Shown: one piece after another, positions 42,757 through 51,529 of the stretch
How positions within the stretch are numbered: position 1 is the stretch's first letter
How the letters are laid out: the number at the start of each line of letters is the position of its first letter
Assembly: GCA_029265255.1 (NCBI GenBank)
Contig: JAJUJQ010000001.1
Span: 310,001-374,000 of the forward strand
From: Spirochaetota bacterium
GTDB lineage: Bacteria > Spirochaetota > Spirochaetia > Treponematales > Rectinemataceae
Direction: 5' to 3'
DNA length: 64,000 nucleotides
Notes under the pieces: generated by a model
The model's input: the letters and a program-made list of their open reading frames with translations, nothing else
Databases searched by the model: none
What the model was told of the DNA's origin: nothing
Program-made: the position numbers and the translations under genes

Positions 42757-43256
42757 TATGCTCCCTCCTTTGTGCCGGTATCTTTGGCACCGTTAATCTT
42801 CCTGATTTCGCTAATGGTGCTGATGATGAGCTCCTTGATCACTACCAAAGAGAAAAGTGGTGTTCCCATGCTGTATATCCAGGTCGGAATGCCGAGCGCC
42901 TCGGAAGTCGTGTGATAGAATGTGATATTCCGATATATTTCTCGTGCTGAATTATAGATGATGAAGCAAAAGATCATGGTTCCAAGCACAGCGGAGAAGA
43001 TGAGGACGAAACGCTTTGCCGAAGGCCCAAATCTATCAAATAGATTGGTCATCTTGAGGTTCGCTCCCCTTCGGAAGGCGATGGAAATGCCCAGCAAAGT
43101 GATCCAAACGAAGAGGTTGACCGTGATTTCCTCGGTGAACGCAAAACTTTGCTTAAAAAAATAGCGATTGATGACATTAATGAACGCGATGACTGCCATG
43201 ATACCCAGGAAAAGAGCACTGAGCAGTTCATCGAGATAGAATCTGCGCGGCTTCAT
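42756..43256 (-). CDS. dctQ: TRAP transporter small membrane subunit
   Basis: A 166-residue protein with four predicted membrane helices. Conserved DctQ features include FAFTEEITVNLFVWITLLG and AFRRGANLKMTNL. It partners with DctM. The N-terminal FYLDELLSALFLGIMAVIAF is the first helix. It is preceded by a hairpin in the dctP-dctQ gap. Confidence 0.9.
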   Translation of the reverse strand: MKPRRFYLDELLSALFLGIMAVIAFINVINRYFFKQSFAFTEEITVNLFVWITLLGISIAFRRGANLKMTNLFDRFGPSAKRFVLIFSAVLGTMIFCFIIYNSAREIYRNITFYHTTSEALGIPTWIYSMGTPLFSLVVIKELIISTISEIRKINGAKDTGTKEGA

Positions 43257-43279
43257 GGAAGCTGGCCTCCTTGCGTGAT

Positions 43280-43300
43280 GGCCGGCTGGAGAAGCCGGCC
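43280..43300 (-). promoter_or_regulatory. strong hairpin between dctP and dctQ
   Basis: GGCCGGCT (43280-43287) and AGCCGGCC (43293-43300) form a perfect 8-bp GC-rich stem with a five-base loop. There is no T-run on the minus strand, so it is more likely an mRNA stabiliser or partial attenuator that raises dctP over dctQM than a full terminator. Confidence 0.6.
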
Positions 43301-43368
43301 ATGAATGGTAATGACAAAGATTCCACTGCGAGGCGGCAAGGCGACCGCAACCGACCTCGCAATGACAT

Positions 43369-44421
43369 TTATTTCATATCGCTGACAGCCAGGTCATACA
43401 GATCCTTTCCAATTGTCGGAATCCATTTGTCATAGACGGATCTGGTTTTTTCCTGGAACGCCTTAACCTGGTCTGATGTCAAATTGGTGATGACCATGCC
43501 TTTGGCTATTGCCGGGCCGAATGGTTCGGGGGGCAGCTGGCTAACCTTGAATTTGCTCTTGAGCAGATTCAAGGAAATCTCCCCATCGAGCCAGGCGCGT
43601 GCGAGGGCTTTTTCATACTCCGCGGCTTCTGTTGCGGCTTCCTGGATCGCGGCCTTGATATCATTCGGGAACTGGTTCCAGAGCTGCATATTGCATCCAA
43701 AAATGAGCGGATCGATCACATAGTTCCAGTTGGTCATGTATTTGTGGTATTCCCAGATCTTGACGACAGTGAGCACGGATTTGGGATTTTCCTGGCCATC
43801 TACAACGCCTTGCTGGAACGCCGTCACCGCGTCGGCCCAGTTCATGTTGACGGAATCTGCACCGAGAGCCTTGAAAATATCGATAAAGATCGGAGAGCCG
43901 ACCACACGGATTTTGAGGCCGGCTAGGTCCTCTGGGCGCTTAACCTCGCGCTTGGAATTGGTGAGCTGGCGGAATCCATTCTCTCCCCAAGCGAGGAATT
44001 TCACACCACCACGTTCGACATCGGCAATGATGCGCTGGCCGGATTTCCCCTTTTCTATCTTGTCGATATTTTCATAGGTGTTGATGAAGAAGGGAAGGCT
44101 GAACAGGTTGAGCGAGCGGATGACGGTTGAGGCATTGATGGTGGAATCAACCACAAAATCGATTGCGCCATCAGCAACCGCCTGATACCAGTTGGTCTGC
44201 TTGCCAGCGAGCAGCGACGAGCCGAAGTATGGTTTGATGTTGATCTGGCCCTTGGTTTTTTCTGCAACCAGGTCGGCAAACCGCTGTGCTCCGACACCCC
44301 AGTCATAGGCAGGTCCGACATTGACCTGCATGGTATATTCTTTCTTTGGGGTGAATGCGGCGAGGGGCAGTACGGCTGCGAGCAGCGCGACTGCGACGAG
44401 TGTGATTTTGGCGAATCTCAT
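43369..44421 (-). CDS. dctP: TRAP transporter solute-binding protein
   Basis: A 350-residue periplasmic DctP-family protein with a signal peptide (residues 1-22, MRFAKITLVAVALLAAVLPL). Conserved ligand region: DLAGLKIRVVGSPIFIDIF, with the arginine that binds the substrate carboxylate, then FQQGVVDGQENP. The ligand is therefore an organic acid. Genes for a 2-oxoacid dehydrogenase follow in the same operon, so a 2-oxoacid such as pyruvate is the best guess. CAGGAGGA precedes ATG 44421. The 286-base gap to argG is AT-rich and must hold both promoters; I see no unambiguous one. Confidence 0.92.
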   Translation of the reverse strand: MRFAKITLVAVALLAAVLPLAAFTPKKEYTMQVNVGPAYDWGVGAQRFADLVAEKTKGQINIKPYFGSSLLAGKQTNWYQAVADGAIDFVVDSTINASTVIRSLNLFSLPFFINTYENIDKIEKGKSGQRIIADVERGGVKFLAWGENGFRQLTNSKREVKRPEDLAGLKIRVVGSPIFIDIFKALGADSVNMNWADAVTAFQQGVVDGQENPKSVLTVVKIWEYHKYMTNWNYVIDPLIFGCNMQLWNQFPNDIKAAIQEAATEAAEYEKALARAWLDGEISLNLLKSKFKVSQLPPEPFGPAIAKGMVITNLTSDQVKAFQEKTRSVYDKWIPTIGKDLYDLAVSDMK

Positions 44422-44707
44422 AGGTTTGTCCTCCTGAATTTAATTTTCTGATGCTTCTATCGAGCAGTCAATATTGTATTGAGGAAAAATTGCATTATTT
44501 TTAGTCTTCGACGCGAAAAATTTGCATAAACATGCATACCCCCCTTGCTAAATTGGGCAGGGGTTTGATAAAGTATGTTTATGCTTCCGGTAATGAATGT
44601 ATATGCAATAATCCTCTTTCATAAAGCCGCGCGCCTCCGTAGATGCCGGCAGTAATTCCACGGCCCCATGCGGGGATATCATACCAATCCATTCAAGGAG
44701 CTTAATC

Positions 44708-45982
44708 ATGAAGAAGATAGTATTGGCATATTCTGGCGGTCTTGATACTACCGTTATCGTACCCTGGCTCAAGGAACACTACGACTGCGAAGTCATCGCG
44801 GTGTGCGGCGATGTGGGTCAGGAAGCCGATTTTGAGGCAATCGGCAAGAGAGCGCTCGCGTCTGGCGCATCTAAGTTCATACGGCTCGACCAGAAAGAAG
44901 AATTCGTAAAGACCTATCTGTGGGCGCTGGTCAAGGCTGGCACGCCCTATGAGAAGAAATATCTGCTCGGCACCAGCGCGGCCAGGCCACTCCTCGCGAA
45001 AGGTCTCGCTGAAGTGGCACTGGCAGAGGGGGCCGACGCGGTTGCCCACGGCTGTACCGGCAAAGGCAACGATCAGGTTCGCTTCGAGCTTGGCGTCAAG
45101 GCATTTGCGCCGGAGATGGAAGTCATCGCCCCCTGGAGAATCTGGGATATCCAGAGCAGGGAAGAGGAGATTGCCTATCTTGAGGATCATGGCATCCCCG
45201 TACCAATGAAAAAGGAAGATTCCTACAGCCGCGATGATAATCTCTGGCATATAAGCCATGAAGGCCTTGATCTCGAGGACCCCGCCAATGAGCCGCACTT
45301 TGATGGCATGCTCAAGATGTGCGTGCCGCCCGAAAAGGCTCCCGACAAGGCAGAGTACGTGACCATCGGGTTTGAAAAAGGCGTGCCTGTTTCGGTAAAT
45401 GGCCAGAAACACGATCCTGTCTCCCTTGTGCATACCCTGAATAAAATTGGCGGCAAGCACGGCATCGGCATTGTCGATATGGTCGAAAACCGGGTGGTCG
45501 GCATGAAATCGCGGGGAGTCTACGAGACCCCGGGCGGCACTATCATCATGGAAGCGCACGACAGGCTCGAGATGCTCTGCTTGGACAAGAAGACGCTGTC
45601 CTTCAAGATGACCGTAGCCCAGCGCTTCGCAGAGATCCTGTACGAAGGCGAGTGGTTCAGCCCGCTGTGCAAGGCGCTCTGTGCCTTTGTCGACAGCACC
45701 CAGGATGTGGTTACCGGTCAGGTCACCCTCAAGCTCTATAAGGGCAATATCATCTTTGCAGGCGCCAGCTCCCCGTACTCACTCTATGATGCGAGCCTGG
45801 CCAGCTTTACCACTGGTCCCCTGTTCTCGCACAAGGATTCGACCGGCTTCATCAATCTCTTCGGTCTACCGACCAAGGTGAGGGCGCGGCTCAATGAGCG
45901 CATCAAAAAGCATGGCGTGGCAGCCGGACCCGATGTGGTCAAGCCGGGGAGCTCGGGCTATACTGCTCCAGCAGGAGACTGA
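44708..45982 (+). CDS. argG: argininosuccinate synthase
   Basis: A 424-residue enzyme joining citrulline and aspartate with ATP. The PP-loop is [29 protein letters not shown] and [14 protein letters not shown] follow, and [20 protein letters not shown] is the conserved substrate block. AAGGAG lies seven bases before ATG 44708. Upstream (44550-44650) is AT-rich, with TTGATA at 44566-44571 and TATATG near 44600 as weak promoter candidates. argH follows six bases after the stop. Confidence 0.97.
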   Translation: MKKIVLAYSGGLDTTVIVPWLKEHYDCEVIAVCGDVGQEADFEAIGKRALASGASKFIRLDQKEEFVKTYLWALVKAGTPYEKKYLLGTSAARPLLAKGLAEVALAEGADAVAHGCTGKGNDQVRFELGVKAFAPEMEVIAPWRIWDIQSREEEIAYLEDHGIPVPMKKEDSYSRDDNLWHISHEGLDLEDPANEPHFDGMLKMCVPPEKAPDKAEYVTIGFEKGVPVSVNGQKHDPVSLVHTLNKIGGKHGIGIVDMVENRVVGMKSRGVYETPGGTIIMEAHDRLEMLCLDKKTLSFKMTVAQRFAEILYEGEWFSPLCKALCAFVDSTQDVVTGQVTLKLYKGNIIFAGASSPYSLYDASLASFTTGPLFSHKDSTGFINLFGLPTKVRARLNERIKKHGVAAGPDVVKPGSSGYTAPAGD

Positions 45983-45988
45983 GCTCTG

Positions 45989-47413
45989 ATGGCGACATTG
46001 TGGCAGGTTGGCGGCGGCCCGGGGCTCGACCCCGCGGTCGACCGCTTTCTTTCAAGTATTGCAGTGGATGCGCGTCTTGTGCTGGAGGATATTGTCTGTT
46101 CACAGGCGCACGCGATCATGCTGGGAGAGCAGGGGATACTCCCTGCCCAGGACGCGGCTGCGCTTGTGGATGAGCTGTCCAGAATGCGACGGGAGATAGA
46201 GCAGGGGACGCTCACGGTTGATCCGCAGGCGGAGGATGTCCACAGCTTTCTCGAGGCTGAGCTCACAAGGCGGCTCGGCGATATCGGCAAGAGTATTCAT
46301 GCTGGCCGAAGCCGTAACGATCAGGTAGCAGCCGCCTTCCGTCTGCATGTGAGAAACTCCTGCCTCCAGACAAGGCGCGCGATTCTGAAGGCTGTGCAAG
46401 CCTGCCTCACCCTTGCTCAGGCACATACCGGCACGCTCATGCCAGGGTACACGCACCTGCAGCGTGCCCAGCCGGTAACGCTGGCGCATTACGTACTCGC
46501 CTGGTGTGTAGCGCTCGAGCGCGATGCCGGCCGGCTGGCTGATGCAGCAAGACGTGCAGATGAAAGCCCCCTGGGTTCTGGTGCGCTGGCCGGAAGCGGT
46601 CTACCCATCGACCGCGAACGAACTGCCTCTCTCATCGGCTTTGCAAAGCCCACCGCCAACACCATGGACGCAGTGGCGGACCGCGACTGGGTGATTGAAT
46701 ACGCCTCTGCCGCGTCGACGTTGATGATGCACCTTTCGCGTGCCTGCGAGGACATCGTGCTCTGGTCGAGTTCGGAGTACGGCTTTGTCCGCATCGGGCC
46801 GAAGGCAAGTACCGGCTCGAGCATCATGCCCCAGAAACGCAACCCCGACCCTGCGGAGCTTATCCGCGGCAAGGCAGGACGCGTATTCGGAGCGCTGCAG
46901 GCATTGCTGGTCATGGAGAAAGGACTCCCCTATGCGTACAATCGCGACCTGCAGGAGGACAAAGAGCTCTTCTTCGATATCGAGACTACGGTCAACGGCG
47001 CGCTCGAAGCCTTCGGCGTGCTGGTCGAGAGCATCGAGCCCGATGTCGGCAGGATGCGTGCTGCACTGCGGGAAGGCTTTCCTGAGGCGACCGATGTCGC
47101 TGAACTTCTTGTCAAGCATGGCATTCCGTTCAGAACCTCCTACCAGGCGGCAAAGTTGCTCGTACAGCGATGTGTGGAGGCAGACAAATCCCTGAGCGAG
47201 ATAGGGCCGGAAGACCTTGCTGTCCATGAAGCCTTTGCAGAAACCGGGCTTTCCGCCGCAGAGGTTGCGGCATACCTCGACCTGGAAGCATGTGTGCAAC
47301 GCCGCATGCAGGTAGGAGGTCCGGCTCCCCTGCGCACGCGTGAGCAGATCGAACGGCTCTCAGCTTGGGTAGCACAGGAGCTTGCTGAGCCAACGGCCCA
47401 AAGCCGCGCCTGA
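45989..47413 (+). CDS. argH: argininosuccinate lyase
   Basis: A 474-residue lyase of the fumarase/aspartase superfamily that releases arginine and fumarate. HSFLEAELTRRLG, HAGRSRNDQVAAAFRL, PGYTHLQRAQPVTLAHY and the catalytic flexible loop GSSIMPQKRNPDPAELIRG are intact. It is convergent with the iron alcohol dehydrogenase gene, 33 bases apart, with no terminator visible. argGH here is separate from any other arg gene in the window. Confidence 0.96.
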   Translation: MATLWQVGGGPGLDPAVDRFLSSIAVDARLVLEDIVCSQAHAIMLGEQGILPAQDAAALVDELSRMRREIEQGTLTVDPQAEDVHSFLEAELTRRLGDIGKSIHAGRSRNDQVAAAFRLHVRNSCLQTRRAILKAVQACLTLAQAHTGTLMPGYTHLQRAQPVTLAHYVLAWCVALERDAGRLADAARRADESPLGSGALAGSGLPIDRERTASLIGFAKPTANTMDAVADRDWVIEYASAASTLMMHLSRACEDIVLWSSSEYGFVRIGPKASTGSSIMPQKRNPDPAELIRGKAGRVFGALQALLVMEKGLPYAYNRDLQEDKELFFDIETTVNGALEAFGVLVESIEPDVGRMRAALREGFPEATDVAELLVKHGIPFRTSYQAAKLLVQRCVEADKSLSEIGPEDLAVHEAFAETGLSAAEVAAYLDLEACVQRRMQVGGPAPLRTREQIERLSAWVAQELAEPTAQSRA

Positions 47414-47446
47414 CAGCGTGCGTTCATCACTTCGCCCGCCTGTTGC

Positions 47447-48616
47447 TCAAAGCGCCAGACGATAGATGTTCTCAATATCCCCGCTTTTCAGTCTTACGAA
47501 ATTGCCGACGGTGTGTCTGTCGTCATCCGTACATTTCCGCGCCATTTCGGTGAAACGGCTGCTGTCGATCCCGAGTTCATGAAGCCGTGTTCGCTGCCCA
47601 ATTGAATGCCAGAAGGATTCAAGCCGTCCGATGCCTTCTCGCGCGACTCGCTCCTGATTGAAGAAATCGTCCTCGACGCTCCACACCCTCACGGCGAATT
47701 GCGCGAAGCGTGCGATATCGTGATGCATGGTGTATCGCATCCAGGCAGGGAAAATAATCGCCAGCCCAGCACCATGCGCGATATCATACAGCGCGCTCAG
47801 TTCGTGTTCGATGTCGTGCGATGCCCAGTCACCGACACGGCCGGTATTCAGCAGATTGTTGTGGGCAATGGTGCCGGCCCACATCAATTCCGCCCAATCG
47901 TCGTACGAATCGGGCTTGGCAAGTACCCGAGGCGCGGATGCGATAACGGTACGCAATGTTGCCTCGATCAGACGGTCGGTGAATTCGACCGGCCGCGAAT
48001 TGGTAAAATAGCGCTCCATCAAATGACACATGATGTCCGTGACACCATTGGCGACTTGTTCTGGCGGGATGGTCACGCAGCGCTCGGGATTCAGAATAGA
48101 AAAGCGTGGATAGATGAGTTCGGAATTGACCGCACGTTTCAACAGGCCCTCTTCCTTCGTAATGACACTACCGGTACTGGCTTCGCTGCCAGCCGCTGGC
48201 ATGGTAAGTACGGTTCCTATAGGCAGAGCGGCCTGTGGACTGGTGATACCAGCATAAAAATCCCAGACATCACCTTTGTATGGTGTTCCCATAGCGATCG
48301 CCTTGGCTGAGTCGATCGCGCTGCCGCCGCCTACCGCCAGAATCAGGTCTATGTTCCGACTTCTACAGAGCCTGATACCTTCATAGACAAGCCCAAGCCG
48401 TGGGTTGGGCTGAACGCCCCCAAGTTCGACAACCTCAAGACCCGCATGAGCAAGCGATGTTCTGATGAGGGGTAGGAGTCCGGATTTTTCCGCGCTCTTG
48501 CCACCGTAATGAAGCAAAACCTTCTTCCCGTACCGAGCTGCAATAGACCCTATCTGAGCCTCATACTGGCGGCCAAAATAGATTCGCGTAGGGTTTTGGA
48601 ATTCAAAATCATCCAT
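47447..48616 (-). CDS. iron-containing alcohol dehydrogenase (butanol dehydrogenase type)
   Basis: A 389-residue group III alcohol dehydrogenase. The NAD(P) motif GGGSAIDSAKAIAMG and the iron site (Asp and His in VTDIMCHLMERYF, His in HDIEHELSALYDIAHGAGLAI) are intact. FQNPTRIYFG at the start is typical of the BdhA/YqhD group, which reduces short aldehydes with NAD(P)H. It is last in the long minus-strand operon, 86 bases after the MDR gene, with AAGGAGG ahead. Its role may be to dispose of reducing power or of an aldehyde made by the pathway. Confidence 0.88.
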   Translation of the reverse strand: MDDFEFQNPTRIYFGRQYEAQIGSIAARYGKKVLLHYGGKSAEKSGLLPLIRTSLAHAGLEVVELGGVQPNPRLGLVYEGIRLCRSRNIDLILAVGGGSAIDSAKAIAMGTPYKGDVWDFYAGITSPQAALPIGTVLTMPAAGSEASTGSVITKEEGLLKRAVNSELIYPRFSILNPERCVTIPPEQVANGVTDIMCHLMERYFTNSRPVEFTDRLIEATLRTVIASAPRVLAKPDSYDDWAELMWAGTIAHNNLLNTGRVGDWASHDIEHELSALYDIAHGAGLAIIFPAWMRYTMHHDIARFAQFAVRVWSVEDDFFNQERVAREGIGRLESFWHSIGQRTRLHELGIDSSRFTEMARKCTDDDRHTVGNFVRLKSGDIENIYRLAL

Positions 48617-48702
48617 GCTCGACTGCCTCCTTGGTTGTTTTTATTTTATGGTATATGGCCTTCCGGCTATGAAACCGGCATGTCTGTTTACTCCTCGTGC
48701 TC

Positions 48703-49965
48703 TCAGATATCAGGCGCGTGAGCCAGTAGATAATCCTCGGCTTCCTTGCACCATAAGCCGTGATGCCGCGCGGTAATATCGGCAAGCGCTTCGTAGAAGG
48801 GTTCGGTCTTGCCACGTTCGGCGAAATCGGCAATGGCGACTAGGTCCAGTTTCTTATGCGTATAGATCAATTTCTTGCCTCCTGGTATTTTGTCCAGATC
48901 GATGGTTGTCTGCGCCACCGCGTTGAGCCCCCCTATGTGGGTGATCATTGCCTCGGGGCGTAGAAGTCCACGCGCCATCATTTCCAGCGATTCACGCATG
49001 TCATCGGTGTTACCGCCCGAGGTCCCGACCAAATGGTGGGATTCATAGTGAACATTGTAGAAATTGAGTTGAGCCGAGAATTCAGGATCCGTGGGGCCTG
49101 CGAAAAAGTTGAGACAACCATCGTGAGCCAGGAGACGGTCCGCCATCTCAACAAGGCCGCGCACAGGAGCGAACACAAACACATCATCGAAAAGCGCGTC
49201 GTCGTTGAGGTGCCGCAAGGCTGCCACTGGATCGTTCATATCCCTGGTATTGACATAGATGAGCTCGATACCCTTGGACTTTGCCGATTCAGGCGAAATT
49301 AGTGCTCGTGCTCGATCCAATCGCGCTTGATCGATATCGGTGACTATGATGCGTGCCGGCTTTCGTGGACCATTGATCGCATAATCGATCGCGCCAAGGC
49401 CCATGGGCCCGACGGAAGCGAGGAGGGCAAGCGAACCGCCTTCTCGGATGCCCATATTGTGCTTATAAGAACCAGGCGTCGTATGATACTGTGCGTGGTA
49501 CGCGCCAACGATGCAGGATACCGGTTCTGCCAGAGATCCCATGAAAAACGCGTCGCCCTTGTATTCGAGCAGGCAATCCATTTCCATGACTTCGTTGGGG
49601 ATAATTACCCAGGTCGCGTCACCACCAATGTAGGGATAGGAGTAACCAGGCGCCCAGAGCGTTCCCTGATAGTTGAGTGCGGGCTGAATGGCGAACCGCA
49701 TGCCGGGTTTGAATCGATGCGCCCATTTGGCGCCGACCTCAGCAATCTCACCACAGAATTCATGACCGATGATGATTGGTTGTTCGGCGAGCGGCGCGCG
49801 GACCCTTTTATGTCGATCGCCCTGCATGGCCAGTTTGTGTGATGACATGCAGATCGAATCGCTGACGATGCGGGCAAGGATTTGGTCATCGCCCAGGGGG
49901 GGCAGGTCGAATTCCTCGAGTCGGAGATCATTTACGCCGTGGATTCGGACTGCTTTCGTGTTCAT
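48703..49965 (-). CDS. L-sorbose-1-phosphate reductase-like zinc-type dehydrogenase
   Basis: A 420-residue medium-chain dehydrogenase. MNTKAVRIHGVNDLRLEEF, SDSICMSSHKLAMQGD, PIIIGHEFCGEIAEVG and SYPYIGGDATWVIIPNEV resemble the SorE family as I recall it. The cofactor domain is ASVGPMGLGAIDYAI. SorE reduces L-sorbose 1-phosphate to glucitol 6-phosphate with NADPH. The cysteine of the usual zinc motif GHE is followed by F-C-G. The start overlaps the kinase stop (ATGA), and GGAGG lies seven bases upstream. The true substrate could be another ketose or polyol phosphate. Confidence 0.75.
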   Translation of the reverse strand: MNTKAVRIHGVNDLRLEEFDLPPLGDDQILARIVSDSICMSSHKLAMQGDRHKRVRAPLAEQPIIIGHEFCGEIAEVGAKWAHRFKPGMRFAIQPALNYQGTLWAPGYSYPYIGGDATWVIIPNEVMEMDCLLEYKGDAFFMGSLAEPVSCIVGAYHAQYHTTPGSYKHNMGIREGGSLALLASVGPMGLGAIDYAINGPRKPARIIVTDIDQARLDRARALISPESAKSKGIELIYVNTRDMNDPVAALRHLNDDALFDDVFVFAPVRGLVEMADRLLAHDGCLNFFAGPTDPEFSAQLNFYNVHYESHHLVGTSGGNTDDMRESLEMMARGLLRPEAMITHIGGLNAVAQTTIDLDKIPGGKKLIYTHKKLDLVAIADFAERGKTEPFYEALADITARHHGLWCKEAEDYLLAHAPDI

Positions 49966-51497
49966 CTGGCACCTCCTGTGATGTACTGTTGCCATAAGTG
50001 GCGGTATTCGGGGATGAGGGAACCGAATGGCATGGGATCGATGGGAATTTCTTCTATTGCGACAAAACGTGAGAGCTGTTCGGGTGGAATGCGGGAGAGC
50101 GCTGAAAGCGCTGTCAGCGCGGTGCCGAAACTGGTGGCTTCCTTGAGATCCGTGAGGTACACGGGATTCTTCAGCAGAGCGGCAGCAAGCAGGCGGTTGT
50201 ATTCGAGATTGTTTCTGAAACCTCCTTCGGTGAGGATTTCGGTTCCCAATGAAAGGCCTGTTCGTTCCAGAGCGATAAGGGTCTGCAGCGCCAGAGAAAT
50301 GGTGAGGACCGCCATGGCTCTAGGGCCATCCTTCAGAAAGCGCGGCATGATCTTGCCTTTTTCGATATCTTCAAGGGGATAACGGATACCATCTTCGAGA
50401 GCGCATGCGTTTGAACCTGGGAATTGGCCGCTTCCGGGTACTATTTCAGGAAGGATATAGCACGTGCGCTCGGCGAGAACGGCGCGGAAGTCCTCAAGGC
50501 TGGCGCTGGGAAGTGCGACAGAAGGACCGCCTGAGGTGCTGCAACCAGACGCACGCGCTATCAGGGTGGCCCAGGTTTCGTATTCTTTACCTCCAAGGAA
50601 TATCGCTGTCTTGATCGGCGTGCTCCATGCGCTCCGGTTGAAAAAGACGACTTTTCCGAGCTCTTCGGGCTCGAAACCATAACGTTCGACTGGATGCATG
50701 AGGACACACCAGGTGCCGGTCGAATTGAGTATGAAATCGCGGCTGCGTTCGCGGAGCATATGGGGAATGATCGATGCATTCGAGTCATGGATTCCGAGGG
50801 TGACGATTGTGTCGGGATCCAGTCCGGTCTGCGCGGCAATTGCCGGTTGGATTGTGCCAAGTACCTCCCATGGGCTGCGGATGGATATTGGCAATCGGTC
50901 GCGAATCCCAAGCCGGTCGGCGACAATCGAGTAGTCTCCCTTGAGCCAATCGTAAAGGTAAGTATGGCATCCGATATAGGTTCCATCGGCTGCTGGCCGA
51001 CCGCTAAGCCGCATTCCCCAGTATTGCGGATAGGGCAGAATCAACTCAGTGTGATTGAATGATTCGGGAAAATATTCCGATAGAAAGAAAAGACCCTTGG
51101 CCGGATTGATGAGTGCGGCAAAATCGGGAGTGCCCGTAATTCTTTGTAATTCAATACGTTCGCCAGCCTTTGCGTAGAAGCGATTGTGGAAGTCTGGGCC
51201 TGGTTCGTGCGTGTAGTAGATGCAGGGAGCAACCGGATTGCCCCGTTTATCGGTGCACACAAAGGTCGCGCCATGCGTGCTGACCGCAATAGCCCTGATA
51301 TGAACGCGAGATGAGCATTCCTTGAGTACCGACAGGAACCACGTTTCCATCGACGTGAGATCATGCGTTTCGATGCCATCGACCAGGAGCGGCGGAAATA
51401 TCCGCTTGTGTTCTTCCAGCAGCTCCATCTCGAGAGAATAGAGGAGAACCTTTTTATTGGTCATTCCGATATCGAACACGGCGATTGCCTCAGTCAT
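49962..51497 (-). CDS. FGGY-family carbohydrate kinase
   Basis: A 511-residue kinase of the FGGY family. The phosphate-1 motif is VFDIGMTNKKVLLYS. AIAVSTHGATFVCTDKRG, LGIHDSNASIIPHML and ILTEGGFRNNLEYNRLLAA (adenosine end) follow. The sequence looks nearest the fuculo-/rhamnulokinase branch, but the sugar cannot be assigned. ATG 51497 is chosen over 51515 because AAAGGGGG lies six bases ahead. It would phosphorylate the sugar delivered by the divergent ABC importer. It starts 32 bases after the SDR gene. Confidence 0.85.
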   Translation of the reverse strand: MTEAIAVFDIGMTNKKVLLYSLEMELLEEHKRIFPPLLVDGIETHDLTSMETWFLSVLKECSSRVHIRAIAVSTHGATFVCTDKRGNPVAPCIYYTHEPGPDFHNRFYAKAGERIELQRITGTPDFAALINPAKGLFFLSEYFPESFNHTELILPYPQYWGMRLSGRPAADGTYIGCHTYLYDWLKGDYSIVADRLGIRDRLPISIRSPWEVLGTIQPAIAAQTGLDPDTIVTLGIHDSNASIIPHMLRERSRDFILNSTGTWCVLMHPVERYGFEPEELGKVVFFNRSAWSTPIKTAIFLGGKEYETWATLIARASGCSTSGGPSVALPSASLEDFRAVLAERTCYILPEIVPGSGQFPGSNACALEDGIRYPLEDIEKGKIMPRFLKDGPRAMAVLTISLALQTLIALERTGLSLGTEILTEGGFRNNLEYNRLLAAALLKNPVYLTDLKEATSFGTALTALSALSRIPPEQLSRFVAIEEIPIDPMPFGSLIPEYRHLWQQYITGGAR

Positions 51498-51529
51498 CGC
51501 ATGCCCCCTTTCCATATCCAGTGTTTGTA

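Noticed and set aside
44550..44620. Possible ArgR (ARG box) operator before argG
   Set aside because: TGAATGTATATGCA resembles only half of the palindromic consensus, and no second box is seen at the usual spacing.
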